A stretch of 64,000 nt of DNA from Nioella nitratireducens (GCF_001879715.1 NZ_MNBW01000012.1:1-64000), one strand, 5' to 3'; shown: positions 28,321-39,644, counted from the stretch's first letter. The notes: generated by a model not told the origin, from the letters alone. Made by a program: numbers and translations.

Positions 28321-31300
28321 TCAGGGCGCGGTGACCGTCAACGGTGCCCGCCCGATGATCCGCCGATCCTGATTCATGAAATACCGGATCTCGTAATCGC
28401 CGGGGGAGTCGGGCAGGTCGACCAGCACCGGGTCGCCATCGCGGGTGTAGGTATATGTTTCATACCCTTCCGGATCGTCCAGCCGCGAAATCCCGATATA
28501 GTCGTTGCGGTAATCAGGCCCGTCATGTTCGACTGCGATCCGCCCGCCCGCGGTGGCCGTGGCCGGGGCTTGCAGCGTGACGGTGATATCCTCGATCGTG
28601 ATCGGGCTGCGGGCATGGACGCTGCGATCCTGGCTGACAACATAACGCAGTTCATAGGCACCCGGCTCGGTCGGCGCAGTGACCCGCAGGGGCGTGCCGT
28701 CGCGGGTATAGGTGTAGTTTTCGTACCCGTCGGGGTCATCTTGCCGCGAGACGGCGATGAAGTCGTTGCGATAATCCGGCCCGGTCCACTCCACCACGAT
28801 AGGTTGTCCGACACGCGCCGTCTGGGGGCCCGACACGGTCGCCGACAGCGCCGTCACCTCGATCGTGCGGCGGGCAAGGATGGTGCGGTCCTGATTGACG
28901 AAATAGCGCAACTCGTAGCTGCCCGGCGTGGCCGGCATTTGCAGGCGCAGCGGGCTGCCGTCGCGGGTGTAGGTGTAGTTTTCATACCCGCTGTCATCGT
29001 CCAGCCGCGAAATCCCGATATAGTCGTTGCGATAGTCTGGCCCGGTCCATGAGATGGTGATCGTCGCGCCAGCGATGGCCGTCTCGGGGGCCTCAAGGTT
29101 CGCGTCTACCTCGGTTACCGTGATCGGACGGCGGGCAATGATCGTGCGATCCTGATTGACGACATAGCGCAGTTCATATTGCCCCGGCGTGACCGGCATG
29201 GTCAGCATCAGCGGGCTGCCATCCCGCGTGTAGGTGTAGTTTTCATACCCGCTGTCATCGTCAAGCCGGGACACGGCCACATAATCGTTGTCATAGTCCG
29301 GCCCGGTCCATGCCACGGTTACGGTGTCCCCGGCGTTTGCCGTGTCGGCCGCGTCGAGGGTCGCGCCGACCTCGGTCACGGTGATCGAGCGGCGGGCGAT
29401 GATCGTGCGATCCTGGTTGATCACGTAGCGCAGCTCGTACTCGCCCGGCTGTGTCGGCATGTCCAGGGTCAGGGGCGTGCCGGTGCGGGTGTAGGTATAG
29501 TTCTCGTAGCCGGACGGGTCGTCGGGCCGCGAGATGGCGACATAGTCGTTGTCGTAGTCCGGCCCCGTCCACGCGACCGGGATCGAGGCACCTGCGGTCG
29601 CCGTCTCGGGGGCGTCCAAGGTGGCCCCGACCTCGGTCACTGTGATGGGATGCCGGGCGAGGATGGTGCGGTCCTGGTTGACCACATAGCGCACCTCGTA
29701 GTCGCCGGGGTCCGTCGGCATGACCAATGACACCGGGGTGCCTGTGCGGGTGTAGGTGTAATTCTCATACCCGTCCGGATCGTCCAGCCGGGAAACAGAG
29801 ATATAGTCGTTCTGATAGTCCGGCCCGGTCCAGTGCACCCGCACCGTGGCCCCGGCCACGGCGGTGGCCTGTGTTTCCAGCGTGGCCACCACATCCGTCA
29901 CGGTCACGATCCGCCGCGCAAGAACACGATTGTCCTGATTCATCAGGTAGCGCAGTTCGTATTCCCCCGGTTCGGTAGGCATCAACACCCGCGCCGGAGA
30001 GCCCCCGCGCGTGTAGCTGTAATTCTCGTAGCTGTTGCCACCCGCATCGACCCGCGCGACCGTGATCGCGTCATTGCGATAGTCGGGTCCGGTCCATGTG
30101 ACGGGCAGGGTGGCCCCGGCCTCGGCCAGATCGGGCGCGTCCAGCGTGGCGCTGACCTCGGTCACCGTGATCGTCCGCCGCGCGATGACCCGGTGGTCCT
30201 GGTTCATCACATAGCGGATCTCGTAGGTGCCCGGCTGGGACGGCATCTGCAATTGCAGCGGCGTGCCCTGCCGGGTGTAGGTATCGTTGATGCTGCGATT
30301 GCCGGGCTGATCGGCCGCGGCCACGGTGATCGTGTCGTTGCGGTAATCAGGCCCGGTCCATTCCACGGCAATCGTGTCCCCCGCAACGGCGGTGTCGGGC
30401 GCATCCAGCGTGGCGGTGACCTCGGTCACCGTGATCGCGCGAGAGGCAAGAACGCGGCTGCCTTCGTTCAGGACGTAGCGGATGACATAGCTGCCGGGAA
30501 AAGCGGGCATCTGAAGGTCCAGCGGCGTGCCTTGCCGGGTGTAGCTGTCATTGATGTTGCGGCTGCCAGGCATGTCGCTGCTGGCCACGGTGATCATGTC
30601 GTTGCGCGCATCGGGGCCGTCCCACGCCACTTGAATGGTGGCCCCGGCGACGGCGGTCTCGGGCGCTTGCAGCGTTGCCGGGGCGGGCAGGGCGCGGATG
30701 GCACGTTCCGCCAGAACCCGGTTTCCTGCACCGTCCACATATTGCAGCAGATAATCCCCGGCCTCGGAGGGCAGGGTCACTTGCAACGGGTTGCCGTCGC
30801 GCGGAAAGACCTGCTGGAAACTGGCCGAGCGGTCCGCGGTGGCCAACAGGATGTAGTCGTTGTCCGCGCCGGGGCCGGTCCATTGCACGGGCACCGCGCT
30901 ATCGACATAGGCCTCGTCCGGGGCGGTCAGGCTGGCGTCGGGGATCAGCGGTGGCATCACGAACAGGAATTCCTGCGGACCGGGCAGCGTGACGGAGACC
31001 GTCCCGCCGTGCTGGGTCTCGGTGACAACACGGGTCAGGTGCACCAGATAGTCGCCCGGCAATAGGTCGGTCGAAATCGAAGGCGCCTCTGTGGCCTCGT
31101 ACACCACCTGCCCGGTTGCATCGGTGACCTCCCAGATCAGCGGCGAGGTCGGGGCGGCGTGATCGGGCCCGACGACGCCGCGCAGGGTGACATGGGTCAT
31201 CGGCGGCGGCGGCGGGGCGACGGCCACCTGTTCCAGCGCCTGCGCCAGTTCCTCGGCATTGTCGGCGCTCAGGTATTGCCCGCCGGTGTTTTCGGCAAGG

Positions 31301-31854
31301 CACTGAAGTTGTGCGATATCTTCCGGCGCGGCCACGTCGAAGCCGATGACGTGGGCGGTGAAGTCGATCCCGGCCTCTTCCAGCGCGGTGCCGACGGCGC
31401 AGGGATCGACATCACAGGTTTCGCGCCCGTCCGAGACAAGGATCACGGTGGCGGCGTTCTCGGTATATCTGAGCGCTTCGGCGGCCTGCACCACGGCGTC
31501 CGACAGCGGTGTGCGGCCGCGCGGGTTGACGGTGTTGACCAGCCGCTCGATCTGCGCCCGGTTGTCCGCCCCCGTCGCAGGTTGCACCATCACCTCGATA
31601 TCCGAGCAATCGCCACGCCGCCGGTGGCCATACATCGTCAGGCCAAGCGCCATGTTGTCGGGAATCTGGGTCAGCAGGCCCGAAATCACCTCTCGCGCGA
31701 TGACGATCTTGTTGACGCCATCTATCTGGCCCCACATCGACCCGGAGGCGTCGAGGACAAGCATGGTCGAGGGCGTGTTGCGTCCGGTTTCCTGCGCCGA
31801 GAGGGGCAGGATGGACAGCAGGACCATCAAAAGGGTGCAGACCAATCGGCGCAT
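28321..31854 (-). CDS. Secreted VWA-domain protein with ten tandem 87-residue repeats
   Basis: An 1177-residue exported protein. The signal peptide is MRRLVCTLLMVLLSILPLSA (about 1-20). A von Willebrand A domain (about 28-215) carries the metal site LDASGSMWG. A beta-rich linker domain (about 220-305) follows. Ten consecutive repeats of 86-88 residues (about 306-1177) contain consensus pieces AGxTxxVxWTGPDY, ENYTYTRxGxPL and YELRYVxNQDRxIxARxxITV. Each is likely one beta-sandwich. ATG 31854 gives the signal peptide directly; an upstream TTG-initiated frame is less likely. The function is unknown; surface adhesion or envelope scaffolding is an inference from the architecture. Confidence 0.85.
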   Translation of the reverse strand: MRRLVCTLLMVLLSILPLSAQETGRNTPSTMLVLDASGSMWGQIDGVNKIVIAREVISGLLTQIPDNMALGLTMYGHRRRGDCSDIEVMVQPATGADNRAQIERLVNTVNPRGRTPLSDAVVQAAEALRYTENAATVILVSDGRETCDVDPCAVGTALEEAGIDFTAHVIGFDVAAPEDIAQLQCLAENTGGQYLSADNAEELAQALEQVAVAPPPPPMTHVTLRGVVGPDHAAPTSPLIWEVTDATGQVVYEATEAPSISTDLLPGDYLVHLTRVVTETQHGGTVSVTLPGPQEFLFVMPPLIPDASLTAPDEAYVDSAVPVQWTGPGADNDYILLATADRSASFQQVFPRDGNPLQVTLPSEAGDYLLQYVDGAGNRVLAERAIRALPAPATLQAPETAVAGATIQVAWDGPDARNDMITVASSDMPGSRNINDSYTRQGTPLDLQMPAFPGSYVIRYVLNEGSRVLASRAITVTEVTATLDAPDTAVAGDTIAVEWTGPDYRNDTITVAAADQPGNRSINDTYTRQGTPLQLQMPSQPGTYEIRYVMNQDHRVIARRTITVTEVSATLDAPDLAEAGATLPVTWTGPDYRNDAITVARVDAGGNSYENYSYTRGGSPARVLMPTEPGEYELRYLMNQDNRVLARRIVTVTDVVATLETQATAVAGATVRVHWTGPDYQNDYISVSRLDDPDGYENYTYTRTGTPVSLVMPTDPGDYEVRYVVNQDRTILARHPITVTEVGATLDAPETATAGASIPVAWTGPDYDNDYVAISRPDDPSGYENYTYTRTGTPLTLDMPTQPGEYELRYVINQDRTIIARRSITVTEVGATLDAADTANAGDTVTVAWTGPDYDNDYVAVSRLDDDSGYENYTYTRDGSPLMLTMPVTPGQYELRYVVNQDRTIIARRPITVTEVDANLEAPETAIAGATITISWTGPDYRNDYIGISRLDDDSGYENYTYTRDGSPLRLQMPATPGSYELRYFVNQDRTILARRTIEVTALSATVSGPQTARVGQPIVVEWTGPDYRNDFIAVSRQDDPDGYENYTYTRDGTPLRVTAPTEPGAYELRYVVSQDRSVHARSPITIEDITVTLQAPATATAGGRIAVEHDGPDYRNDYIGISRLDDPEGYETYTYTRDGDPVLVDLPDSPGDYEIRYFMNQDRRIIGRAPLTVTAP
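28324..30939 (-). repeat. Ten tandem coding repeats of about 261 bp
   Basis: The repeat unit encodes 86-88 residues. Units nearest the C-terminus (low coordinates) are most alike, sharing GPDYRNDYI, the R-DD--GYENYTYTR block and NQDR. Units 2-4 have a variant middle (INDSYTRQG in units 2-3, SYENYSYTR in unit 4), and the first unit (about 30682-30939) is strongly diverged (VFPRDGNPL). This gradient suggests growth by duplication toward the 3' end of the gene. Confidence 0.9.
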
Positions 31855-31966
31855 GGGGCGGACTCCAGCAAACAAGAACGTGAAATAATCCTTATATGCT
31901 AGCTGGAATTGCCGAGTCCCCCAAGCCTTGTCTACGCGGCGGTGCAGAAAGAACGGCTGCGCCCGG

Positions 31967-32329
31967 TCACCGGGCGATGGCGCCGCCCGCCATTTGCCAA
32001 TGCGCCAGACCGCCGAGGTTATAGACCTCGTTCAACCCCATCTGCCGCAGCATCCGCGCCGCCATCTGCGAGCGTCCGCCAGAGGCGCAATAGAGCACCA
32101 CGGGTTTGCCCGCGCGAAATTCCGGCAGGCATTCCGGGCTGGCCGGGTCGGCCTTCATCCGCAGGGCGGCCAGCGGAACGTGCAGCGCGCCCTTGGCCTT
32201 GCCACTGGCCATGACCTCGGCCCCGTCGCGGATATCGACAAGGGTGATTTCTCCGGCAGCCGCCCGGCGCACGGCCTCGGCCGGGTCATAGGCCACGGAC
32301 GGGGAGTTGGAGGAAAAGAAACCGAACAT
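31967..32329 (-). CDS. Rhodanese-like domain protein
   Basis: A single-domain 120-residue rhodanese/sulfurtransferase. The active-site loop is LYCASGGRS with catalytic Cys81. The upstream LVDIRDGAEV and GALHVPLAAL motifs match the fold. There is no signal peptide, so it is cytoplasmic. The substrate is unknown. It is divergent from uvrA. Confidence 0.9.
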   Translation of the reverse strand: MFGFFSSNSPSVAYDPAEAVRRAAAGEITLVDIRDGAEVMASGKAKGALHVPLAALRMKADPASPECLPEFRAGKPVVLYCASGGRSQMAARMLRQMGLNEVYNLGGLAHWQMAGGAIAR

Positions 32330-32448
32330 GGTCGTGCCTTTCAGGAATTGGTTGTCATTGTCAATAAAGTGTGTGTCGGTGTCTTTTCAAGGGAAATTTT
32401 GCACCCGCAGCATAATTCTCGTGAAATGAGACCGGCGGCCACGGATGC

Positions 32449-32463
32449 GTTCCCGATATGTTC
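32449..32463. promoter_or_regulatory. LexA box (SOS operator) of uvrA
   Basis: GTTC-CCGATAT-GTTC exactly fits the GTTC-N7-GTTC direct repeat bound by LexA in alphaproteobacteria. It is 68 bp upstream of the uvrA start, a typical position for SOS control. Confidence 0.85.
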
Positions 32464-32531
32464 TTTCTTTTCGGTTGGAGACTCGCGCCGCCTCCACTAT
32501 CTCTTAACCAAGTAATCCCCCGGGGGCAGGT

Positions 32532-35390
32532 ATGGCCGAGCTGAAGACCATCGAGGTGCGCGGCGCGCGCGAACACAATCTAAAGAATATAGACGTGGAT
32601 ATTCCGCGCGATGAGCTTGTGGTGATCACCGGCCTGTCCGGCTCTGGCAAATCCTCGCTGGCCTTCGACACGATCTATGCCGAAGGGCAGCGTCGCTATG
32701 TTGAATCGCTGTCGGCCTATGCCCGGCAATTCCTCGACATGATGGAAAAGCCGGATGTTGATCACATCTCGGGCCTTAGCCCGGCGATTTCAATCGAACA
32801 GAAGACGACCTCGAAGAACCCGCGCTCGACCGTCGGCACGGTCACGGAAATCTACGACTACATGCGGCTCCTGTTCGCCCGCGTCGGCACGCCCTACAGC
32901 CCCGCCACCGGCCTGCCGATCGAGGCGCAGCAGGTGCAGGACATGGTGGACCGCGTGATGGCGCTGGAGGAAGGGACGCGCGGCTACCTGCTGGCGCCCA
33001 TCGTGCGCGACCGCAAAGGCGAATACCGCAAGGAAATGCTGGACCTGCGCAAGCAGGGGTTTCAGCGCGTGAAGGTGGACGGCGCGTTCTACGAGCTGGA
33101 CGAGCCGCCGACGCTGGACAAGAAATTCCGCCACGACATCGACGTGGTGGTTGACCGGATCGTGGTGCGCGAGGGGTTGGAAACGCGATTGGCGGACAGT
33201 TTCCGTACCGCGCTGGACCTTGCCGATGGTATCGCCATCCTGGAAACCGCCCCGAAAGAAGGCGAGCCCGAGCGCATCACTTTTTCCGAGAAATTCGCCT
33301 GTCCCGTCAGTGGCTTCACCATCCCCGAAATCGAACCGCGCCTGTTTTCCTTCAACGCGCCTTTCGGGGCCTGCCCGTCCTGTGACGGGCTGGGGGTAGA
33401 GCTGTTCTTCGACGAACGCCTTGTGGTGCCGGACGCCGCGCTGACGCTGGAAAACGGTGCGCTGGCCCCGTGGCGCAAGGGCAAGTCGCCCTATTTCACC
33501 CAGACCATTCAGGCCATTGCCCGGTTTTACGGGTTCGATCCGACGACCCCGTGGAAGGATCTGTCGGACGATGTGAAGCAGGTCTTCCTGCGCGGGTCCG
33601 GCGACACGGAAATTCCGTTCCGCTATGACGATGGCGGGCGGGTTTACGAGGTGACGCGCAGCTTCGAGGGCGTGATCCCGAACATGCAACGGCGCTACCG
33701 CGAGACCGACAGCGCCTGGGTGCGCGAGGAATTCGAACGTTACCAGAACAACCGCCCCTGCGGCGCGTGCGGTGGCTATCGTCTGCGGGAAGAGGCGCTG
33801 GCGGTGAAGATCGCGGGGCTGCATGTGGGCCAAGTGGTGCAGATGAGCATCCGCGACGCCGCCGACTGGTGCGCGACCGTGCCCGACAGCCTGACCGTGC
33901 AAAAAAACGAAATCGCCCGCGCGATCCTCAAGGAAATCCGCGAGCGGCTCGGGTTTCTCAACAATGTCGGGCTGGAATACCTGACCCTCAGCCGCAATGC
34001 AGGGACGCTCAGTGGCGGGGAAAGTCAGCGCATCCGGCTGGCCAGCCAGATCGGCTCGGGCCTGACGGGGGTGCTCTACGTTCTGGACGAACCCTCTATC
34101 GGTCTGCATCAGCGCGACAATGACCGCCTGCTGACCACTCTGAAAAACCTGCGCGATCAAGGCAATACCGTGATCGTGGTGGAGCATGACGAGGAAGCGA
34201 TCCGCGAGGCGGACTATGTCTTCGATATCGGCCCGGGTGCGGGGGTGCACGGGGGACGGGTGGTCGCCAAGGGAACCCCGGCTGAAATCGCCGCTGATCC
34301 CGCCTCGCTGACCGGGCAATACCTGTCGGGCCAACGGGAAATCACGGTGCCGGTCACGCGGCGCGCGGGCAGTGGCAAATCTGTGCGCGTGGTCAAGGCC
34401 ACCGGCAACAACCTTCAGGACGTGACAGTCGACTTTCCGCTGGGAAAATTCGTCTGCGTTACGGGGGTGTCCGGCGGCGGCAAATCCACGCTGACGATCG
34501 AAACGCTGTTCAAGACCGCCTCGATGAAGCTGAACGGCGCGCGCCAGACGCCCGCGCCTTGCGAGACCATCAAGGGGCTGGAGCATCTCGACAAGGTGAT
34601 CGACATCGACCAGCGGCCCATCGGGCGCACCCCGCGGTCGAACCCCGCCACCTATACCGGCGCCTTCACCCCGATCCGCGATTGGTTTGCCGGGCTGCCC
34701 GAGGCGAAGGCGCGCGGCTACAAGCCGGGGCGGTTCAGTTTCAATGTCAAGGGTGGCCGGTGCGAGGCCTGTCAGGGCGATGGCGTCATCAAGATCGAGA
34801 TGCATTTCCTGCCCGATGTCTACGTTACGTGCGAAACCTGCCAAGGGGCGCGCTACAACCGCGAAACGCTTGAGATCAAATGGAAGGGCAAATCCATTGC
34901 CGATGTGCTCGACATGACGGTCGAGGATGCGCGTGACACGTTCAAGGCCGTCCCCGCGATCCGCGACCGGATGGAGGCGCTCAGCCGTGTTGGCCTCGAT
35001 TATATCAAGGTGGGCCAGCAGGCCACGACCCTTTCAGGTGGCGAGGCACAGCGGGTGAAACTGTCGAAGGAACTGTCGAAACGCGCCACCGGTCGGACGC
35101 TCTACATTCTAGATGAACCGACCACGGGTCTGCATTTCGAGGATGTGAAGAAGCTGTTGGAAGTGCTCCATGAACTGGTGGAGCAGGGCAACACGGTGGT
35201 GGTGATCGAACACAACCTGGACGTGATAAAGACCGCCGACTGGATCATCGACATCGGCCCCGAGGGGGGCGACGGCGGTGGCACGATTGTCGCAGAGGGC
35301 ACACCGGAAGAGGTGGCCGAGGTCGAGCACTCGCATACCGGGCGCTACCTGAAACCGATGTTGGAGGCGGCCAAGGTTGCCGCAGAGTAA
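32532..35390 (+). CDS. uvrA: Excinuclease ABC subunit A
   Basis: A 952-residue UvrA, the damage-recognition ATPase of nucleotide excision repair. It contains two ABC ATPase modules: Walker [10 protein letters not shown] near residue 34 and GVSGGGKST near 645, with signatures [14 protein letters not shown] and [15 protein letters not shown]. Zinc-finger cysteine pairs are visible in [24 protein letters not shown] and CETCQGAR. The length and N-terminus ([20 protein letters not shown]) are standard. A LexA box upstream predicts DNA-damage induction. Confidence 0.97.
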   Translation: MAELKTIEVRGAREHNLKNIDVDIPRDELVVITGLSGSGKSSLAFDTIYAEGQRRYVESLSAYARQFLDMMEKPDVDHISGLSPAISIEQKTTSKNPRSTVGTVTEIYDYMRLLFARVGTPYSPATGLPIEAQQVQDMVDRVMALEEGTRGYLLAPIVRDRKGEYRKEMLDLRKQGFQRVKVDGAFYELDEPPTLDKKFRHDIDVVVDRIVVREGLETRLADSFRTALDLADGIAILETAPKEGEPERITFSEKFACPVSGFTIPEIEPRLFSFNAPFGACPSCDGLGVELFFDERLVVPDAALTLENGALAPWRKGKSPYFTQTIQAIARFYGFDPTTPWKDLSDDVKQVFLRGSGDTEIPFRYDDGGRVYEVTRSFEGVIPNMQRRYRETDSAWVREEFERYQNNRPCGACGGYRLREEALAVKIAGLHVGQVVQMSIRDAADWCATVPDSLTVQKNEIARAILKEIRERLGFLNNVGLEYLTLSRNAGTLSGGESQRIRLASQIGSGLTGVLYVLDEPSIGLHQRDNDRLLTTLKNLRDQGNTVIVVEHDEEAIREADYVFDIGPGAGVHGGRVVAKGTPAEIAADPASLTGQYLSGQREITVPVTRRAGSGKSVRVVKATGNNLQDVTVDFPLGKFVCVTGVSGGGKSTLTIETLFKTASMKLNGARQTPAPCETIKGLEHLDKVIDIDQRPIGRTPRSNPATYTGAFTPIRDWFAGLPEAKARGYKPGRFSFNVKGGRCEACQGDGVIKIEMHFLPDVYVTCETCQGARYNRETLEIKWKGKSIADVLDMTVEDARDTFKAVPAIRDRMEALSRVGLDYIKVGQQATTLSGGEAQRVKLSKELSKRATGRTLYILDEPTTGLHFEDVKKLLEVLHELVEQGNTVVVIEHNLDVIKTADWIIDIGPEGGDGGGTIVAEGTPEEVAEVEHSHTGRYLKPMLEAAKVAAE

Positions 35391-35429
35391 CGGGTTGCCA
35401 CCCGGTCACCGCCGCCCAAAAGTAAGCCC

Positions 35430-35897
35430 ATGCGCCTGATACCCTTTCTCTTTATCGTTGCCCTTCTTGCCCTGACGGGGTTGCTCTATATCCGGCTTGC
35501 ACCCATGCAGGTCGGGCGGTGGCATGTGGACCCGCTGACCGCCACGCGGCCGGCTACCCCCAATGCTTACCTGCTGCGCGATGCGGATGGCGATGCCCCG
35601 GCGGCCCGGTTCGACGTGCCCTTGCCGCAGGTTGCCGCCGCATTGGAACAGGTCGCAGCCGCCGCGCCCCGCACCGTGACGCTGGCGGGCAGCGCCGCGG
35701 GCGGTTTCGTCACCTATGTGCAGCGCAGCCGCCTGATGGGCTACCCGGACGCCATTTCGATCCGCCTGACCCACGAGGACGGCACCACCCGCGTCTCGGT
35801 CTTTTCGCGGTCGCGCTATGGCCGGTCCGATCTGGGTGTGAACCAGGCCCGCGTGACTCGTTGGATGGCGGCGCTGGCGGCGCGGCTCGGCTCTTGA
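35430..35897 (+). CDS. DUF1499 protein
   Basis: A 155-residue protein with an N-terminal transmembrane or signal-anchor segment (about 4-24) and a DUF1499 domain, including [19 protein letters not shown] and [17 protein letters not shown] near the C-terminus. The function is unknown. It is in the same direction as, and 31 bp upstream of, prfA. Confidence 0.85.
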   Translation: MRLIPFLFIVALLALTGLLYIRLAPMQVGRWHVDPLTATRPATPNAYLLRDADGDAPAARFDVPLPQVAAALEQVAAAAPRTVTLAGSAAGGFVTYVQRSRLMGYPDAISIRLTHEDGTTRVSVFSRSRYGRSDLGVNQARVTRWMAALAARLGS

Positions 35898-35928
35898 CGG
35901 GACAGGCAGGTCACGCCAAACGACAGGG

Positions 35929-36984
35929 ATGTTGCCCAGTGACCGCCTCACCCAGATCACCGAACGGTTCGAGTATCTCGAAGCGCGCCTGAACGCGGGC
36001 CCCGCCGCCAATGAAATCGCCGCGATCAGCCGCGAGTATTCCGAGCTGAAACCGGTGGTGGATCAGATCGCCGCCTATCGCCGTCTTCAGTCAGAGATGC
36101 AGGAGGCCGAGGCGCTGCTTGACGATCCCGACATGGCGGAACTGGCCGAAGAGGAACTGCCCCGCCTGCGCGAGGCAATGCCCGCCGCCGAAAAGGCCCT
36201 GCAAATCGCGCTGCTGCCCAAGGATTCCGCCGATGCGCGCCCCGCGATGATCGAAATCCGCCCCGGCACCGGGGGCGACGAAGCCGCGCTTTTCGCGGGC
36301 GACCTGTTGCGGATGTATGAACGCTACGCCGAGGCGCGCGGCTGGACGCTGGATATTGTCGAACAGCAATTGACAGAGCTTGGCGGCATCAAGGAGGTCA
36401 TCGCCCATGTGACCGGCGAGGGCGTCTTTGCCCGGTTGAAGTACGAATCCGGTGTGCATCGGGTGCAGCGGGTGCCGACCACGGAATCCGGTGGGCGCAT
36501 CCATACCTCGGCGGCCACGGTCGCCGTCCTGCCCGAGGCGGAAGAGGTCGATATCGACATTCCCGCAGGCGACATCCGCATCGACACGATGCGCGCCAGC
36601 GGGGCAGGGGGGCAACATGTGAACACCACGGACTCTGCCGTGCGGATCACGCATATCCCGTCGGGCATCGTCGTCACCAGTTCCGAGAAATCGCAGCACC
36701 GCAACCGCGAAATCGCCATGAACGTTCTGCGTGCGCGGCTGTTCGATCTGGAACGCCAACGGGCGGCGGATGCCCGTGCGGCAGATCGCAAAAGCCAGGT
36801 CGGCTCCGGCGACCGCTCGGAACGCATCCGCACCTATAATTTCCCGCAGGGCCGCGTCACCGATCACCGCATCAACCTGACACTCTACAAGCTCGATCAG
36901 GTCATGCAGGGCGATCTGGACGAATTGATCGACGCGTTGATTTCCGACGATCAGGCCCGGATGCTGGCGGAGATGGAAGGGTGA
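35929..36984 (+). CDS. prfA: Peptide chain release factor 1
   Basis: A 351-residue RF1 that reads UAA/UAG. The PxT anticodon tripeptide is Pro183-Thr184-Thr185 in [14 protein letters not shown], and GGQ at 227-229 is in [10 protein letters not shown]. The length is a little shorter than the usual 355-360 residues, with an intact N-terminal domain. Its stop overlaps the GTG start of prmC by four bases, directly coupling the factor to its methylase. Confidence 0.96.
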   Translation: MLPSDRLTQITERFEYLEARLNAGPAANEIAAISREYSELKPVVDQIAAYRRLQSEMQEAEALLDDPDMAELAEEELPRLREAMPAAEKALQIALLPKDSADARPAMIEIRPGTGGDEAALFAGDLLRMYERYAEARGWTLDIVEQQLTELGGIKEVIAHVTGEGVFARLKYESGVHRVQRVPTTESGGRIHTSAATVAVLPEAEEVDIDIPAGDIRIDTMRASGAGGQHVNTTDSAVRITHIPSGIVVTSSEKSQHRNREIAMNVLRARLFDLERQRAADARAADRKSQVGSGDRSERIRTYNFPQGRVTDHRINLTLYKLDQVMQGDLDELIDALISDDQARMLAEMEG

Positions 36985-37862
36985 TCCCGACCGGGTCAGA
37001 GGCCCTGCGGCGCGGGATCGTGTCGTTGCGGGCCGCTGGCGTGGAGACCCCGGAACTGGATGCGCGTCTGTTGATGGCAGAGGCCCTGGGCGTGCCCCGT
37101 GCGCGTCTGACCGTCGCCCTGCACGATCCGCTTGGCGATATCGCTGAAGCGGACTTCTTCCACATGATTGCCTTGCGCGAAAGTCGCCGCCCGGTGTCCC
37201 AAATCCTTGGGCGCCGTCTGTTTTTCGACCGGTGGTTCGCGGTGACACCAGAGGTGCTGGACCCGCGCCCTGAAACCGAAACCCTGGTAGCCACGGCATT
37301 GGATCACCCCTTTGACCGGGTGCTCGACCTTGGCACCGGGTCTGGCGCGATCGTGGTGACACTGTTGGCAGAACGTCCCCAGGCGACCGGGGTCGGCACC
37401 GACCTGTCGCCACACGCGGTGCAGGTTGCCCGACGCAATGCCCTGTCGCTTGGGGTCGAGGGGCGGCTTTCGCTGACCCTGTCCAACTGGTACGCTTCCA
37501 TTGCCGGGCGGTTCGACCTGATCGTCTCGAACCCGCCCTATATCGCGGCGACGGAAATGGCGGCCCTGTCGCCCGAGGTGCGAGAGCACGAGCCGCGCAT
37601 GGCCCTGACCGATGAGGCCGACGGGCTGACCGCCTATCGCGCCATTGCAGTCGGGGCACTGGCGCATCTGCGGCCCGGCGGCTGGCTGATGGTCGAAATC
37701 GGCCCCACCCAAGGCGCAGCGGTGTCTGATATCTTCCGACAGGCCGGGCTGACCGAGATCGGCCTGCGCCCCGATTTCGATGGCCGTGACCGGGTGGTGT
37801 TGGCCCGCGCGCCCCTTGAAATCCCGGCGGATAGCCCCGACCTTGGGCAAGGGGACGCGTGA
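36981..37862 (+). CDS. prmC: Release factor glutamine methyltransferase
   Basis: A 293-residue SAM-dependent methylase of the GGQ glutamine of RF1 and RF2. The SAM motif is [13 protein letters not shown], and the catalytic NPPY (184-187) is in [14 protein letters not shown] start overlaps prfA. The N-terminal helical domain that binds release factors is present (about 1-80). Confidence 0.96.
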   Translation: MIPTGSEALRRGIVSLRAAGVETPELDARLLMAEALGVPRARLTVALHDPLGDIAEADFFHMIALRESRRPVSQILGRRLFFDRWFAVTPEVLDPRPETETLVATALDHPFDRVLDLGTGSGAIVVTLLAERPQATGVGTDLSPHAVQVARRNALSLGVEGRLSLTLSNWYASIAGRFDLIVSNPPYIAATEMAALSPEVREHEPRMALTDEADGLTAYRAIAVGALAHLRPGGWLMVEIGPTQGAAVSDIFRQAGLTEIGLRPDFDGRDRVVLARAPLEIPADSPDLGQGDA

Positions 37863-38147
37863 TTTCACACAAATCCGCGCAGTCTGCCTGCAACAAAGGC
37901 GAAAAATCGCAAATCATGCACAGTTTGCGCTTGTTTGCCTGCGCCCCCGTGCTTACACAGGGGTCAGCGGATGCGGAATGGACAAATTCCATGCCCCTGC
38001 AGATCACCCTCACATGAGACGACATTTTCGCTGAGGGCGACAGCAGACAAAACGGCAAGGGGAAGGTCCACGCGGCAGGCGTTCGTCGCCGCAGTCACCG
38101 TCAACCGTGTCCCAATGACCCCAGGACAACTGGAACAGACCAAAGAC

Positions 38148-38789
38148 ATGAGATCTTCAAAAAACCGCTCGCGGTCCAAGGGCAATCGCAACCGCTCCAT
38201 GGGCAACATCGTCAACCGTGTGTTTGACAGTTCAGGCCCCGAGGGCAAGGTGCGTGGCACCCCCCAGCAAATCATCGACAAGTACACGCAGCTCACCCGG
38301 GATGCGCAACTGTCGAATGACCGTGTGGCCGCCGAAAACTTTCAGCAGCACGCCGAGCACTACACCCGTATGCTGGGTGAGGCGCAGCGAGAGCAGGATG
38401 CCCGCCGGGCCGAGCAAGAGGCGCAGCAACAGGCACGCGATTCTCGCCAGAACCGCGACACCGAGTCCGACCAGCCGCGTGCCGAGCAGCCCAAAGGCCA
38501 GCAACAGGATCGCTCGTCGGATCAGCCCGCCAGGGCCGACACGCCCGAGCCTGCGTCCAGGGATGCCGCCGAGGGCGCGCAGAAATCCTTTGACGACGTG
38601 ATCGACGTGCCCGCGTCAGGCGATAGCGGCCTGGTGCAGACGCCCGAAAGCGCGCCCAAGCCCAAGGCCAAGCGCACCCGTCGCAGCCCCAAGAAGGCCG
38701 ACAGCGCGCCGAAAGAAACCTCTGGCGACTCTGCGCAGGACGCGGCCACGCCGTCGGCGCCCGAAGGTGGCCCGCAGGCGGCCGAGTAG
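38148..38789 (+). CDS. DUF4167 protein
   Basis: A 213-residue protein with a conserved basic N-terminal domain (MRSSKNRSRSKGNRNRSMG through about residue 80) followed by a disordered tail rich in Gln, Arg, Glu and Pro, with a Lys/Arg-rich stretch near the end. DUF4167 is an alphaproteobacterial family of unknown role; its charge suggests nucleic-acid or ribosome contact. ATG 38148 is used because homology starts there; the open frame extends to 37935. The 285 bp between prmC and this start hold no other recognised gene. Confidence 0.85.
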   Translation: MRSSKNRSRSKGNRNRSMGNIVNRVFDSSGPEGKVRGTPQQIIDKYTQLTRDAQLSNDRVAAENFQQHAEHYTRMLGEAQREQDARRAEQEAQQQARDSRQNRDTESDQPRAEQPKGQQQDRSSDQPARADTPEPASRDAAEGAQKSFDDVIDVPASGDSGLVQTPESAPKPKAKRTRRSPKKADSAPKETSGDSAQDAATPSAPEGGPQAAE

Positions 38790-38801
38790 GGAAAGATGCG
38801 C

Positions 38802-39644
38802 TCAGCCCGCCGCGACTTGGCGGGCGAGCGCACAAAACCCTTCGATCGACACCTGTTCGGCGCGATCCGTGGGTGTCAATCCCGCGGCCAGAATCCGGTC
38901 TTCGATATCGGGGGCCACGCCCTTCAATGCCGCGCGCAGCATCTTGCGCCGCTGGTTGAACCCGGCGGCGACCACGCGTTCCAGCACCTTCGGTTCCGCC
39001 TCGAACCGGGGCGCTGGCAGGGCGGCCAGATGCACCACGGCAGACCGCACCTTGGGCGGCGGGGTGAAAGCTTCGGGCGGCAAGCCAAGCACGATCTTGG
39101 CATCGCAACGCCATTGCGCCAGCACCGCCAGCCGCCCATAGGCCTTGCCGCCGGGCTGCGCCACGATCCGCTCGGCAACTTCGCGCTGAAACATCAGGGT
39201 CAGGCTTTGCCATTGCGGCGGCCAGACCTTGGGCGTCAACCAGCGCACCAGCAATTCCGTTCCGACATTGTAGGGCAGGTTGGCAACCACCTTGATTGGC
39301 GGTGTCAGATGCGCGGCCCAATCAACGTCCAGCGCATCGGCGTTCAGCACCTCAAGCCGCCCCGGATAGGCCGCCGCGATCTCGGCAAGGGCGGGCAGGC
39401 ACCGGGCATCCTTTTCAATGGCCACCACCCGTCGCGCGCCCTCGGCGAGCAGGCCGCGCGTCAACCCGCCGGGGCCGGGGCCCACCTCCAGCACATCGGC
39501 ACCCGTCAATTCCCCGGCGGCGCGCGCGATCTTCGCCGTGAGGTTCAGGTCCAGCAGGAAGTTCTGGCCAAGCGCCTTGCGCGCGCTCAACCCGTGACTC
39601 GCGATCACCTCCCGCAGGGGGGGCAGCCCGTCAATGGTCGCCAT
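38802..39644 (-). CDS. rsmA: 16S rRNA dimethyladenosine transferase
   Basis: A 280-residue KsgA/RsmA that dimethylates two adjacent adenines at the 3' end of 16S rRNA. Visible are LGQNFLLD (N-terminal), the SAM motif [16 protein letters not shown], the catalytic [11 protein letters not shown], and [11 protein letters not shown]-like [12 protein letters not shown] 39644 has GGAGGG just upstream. It is the last gene of the lptFG-lptD-surA-pdxA-rsmA gene train. Confidence 0.95.
   Translation of the reverse strand: MATIDGLPPLREVIASHGLSARKALGQNFLLDLNLTAKIARAAGELTGADVLEVGPGPGGLTRGLLAEGARRVVAIEKDARCLPALAEIAAAYPGRLEVLNADALDVDWAAHLTPPIKVVANLPYNVGTELLVRWLTPKVWPPQWQSLTLMFQREVAERIVAQPGGKAYGRLAVLAQWRCDAKIVLGLPPEAFTPPPKVRSAVVHLAALPAPRFEAEPKVLERVVAAGFNQRRKMLRAALKGVAPDIEDRILAAGLTPTDRAEQVSIEGFCALARQVAAG

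Noticed and set aside
28324-30939. Regular repeats resembling an array such as CRISPR
   Set aside because: The period is about 261 bp, the reading frame is open throughout, and variation is at the protein level. It is a coding tandem repeat.
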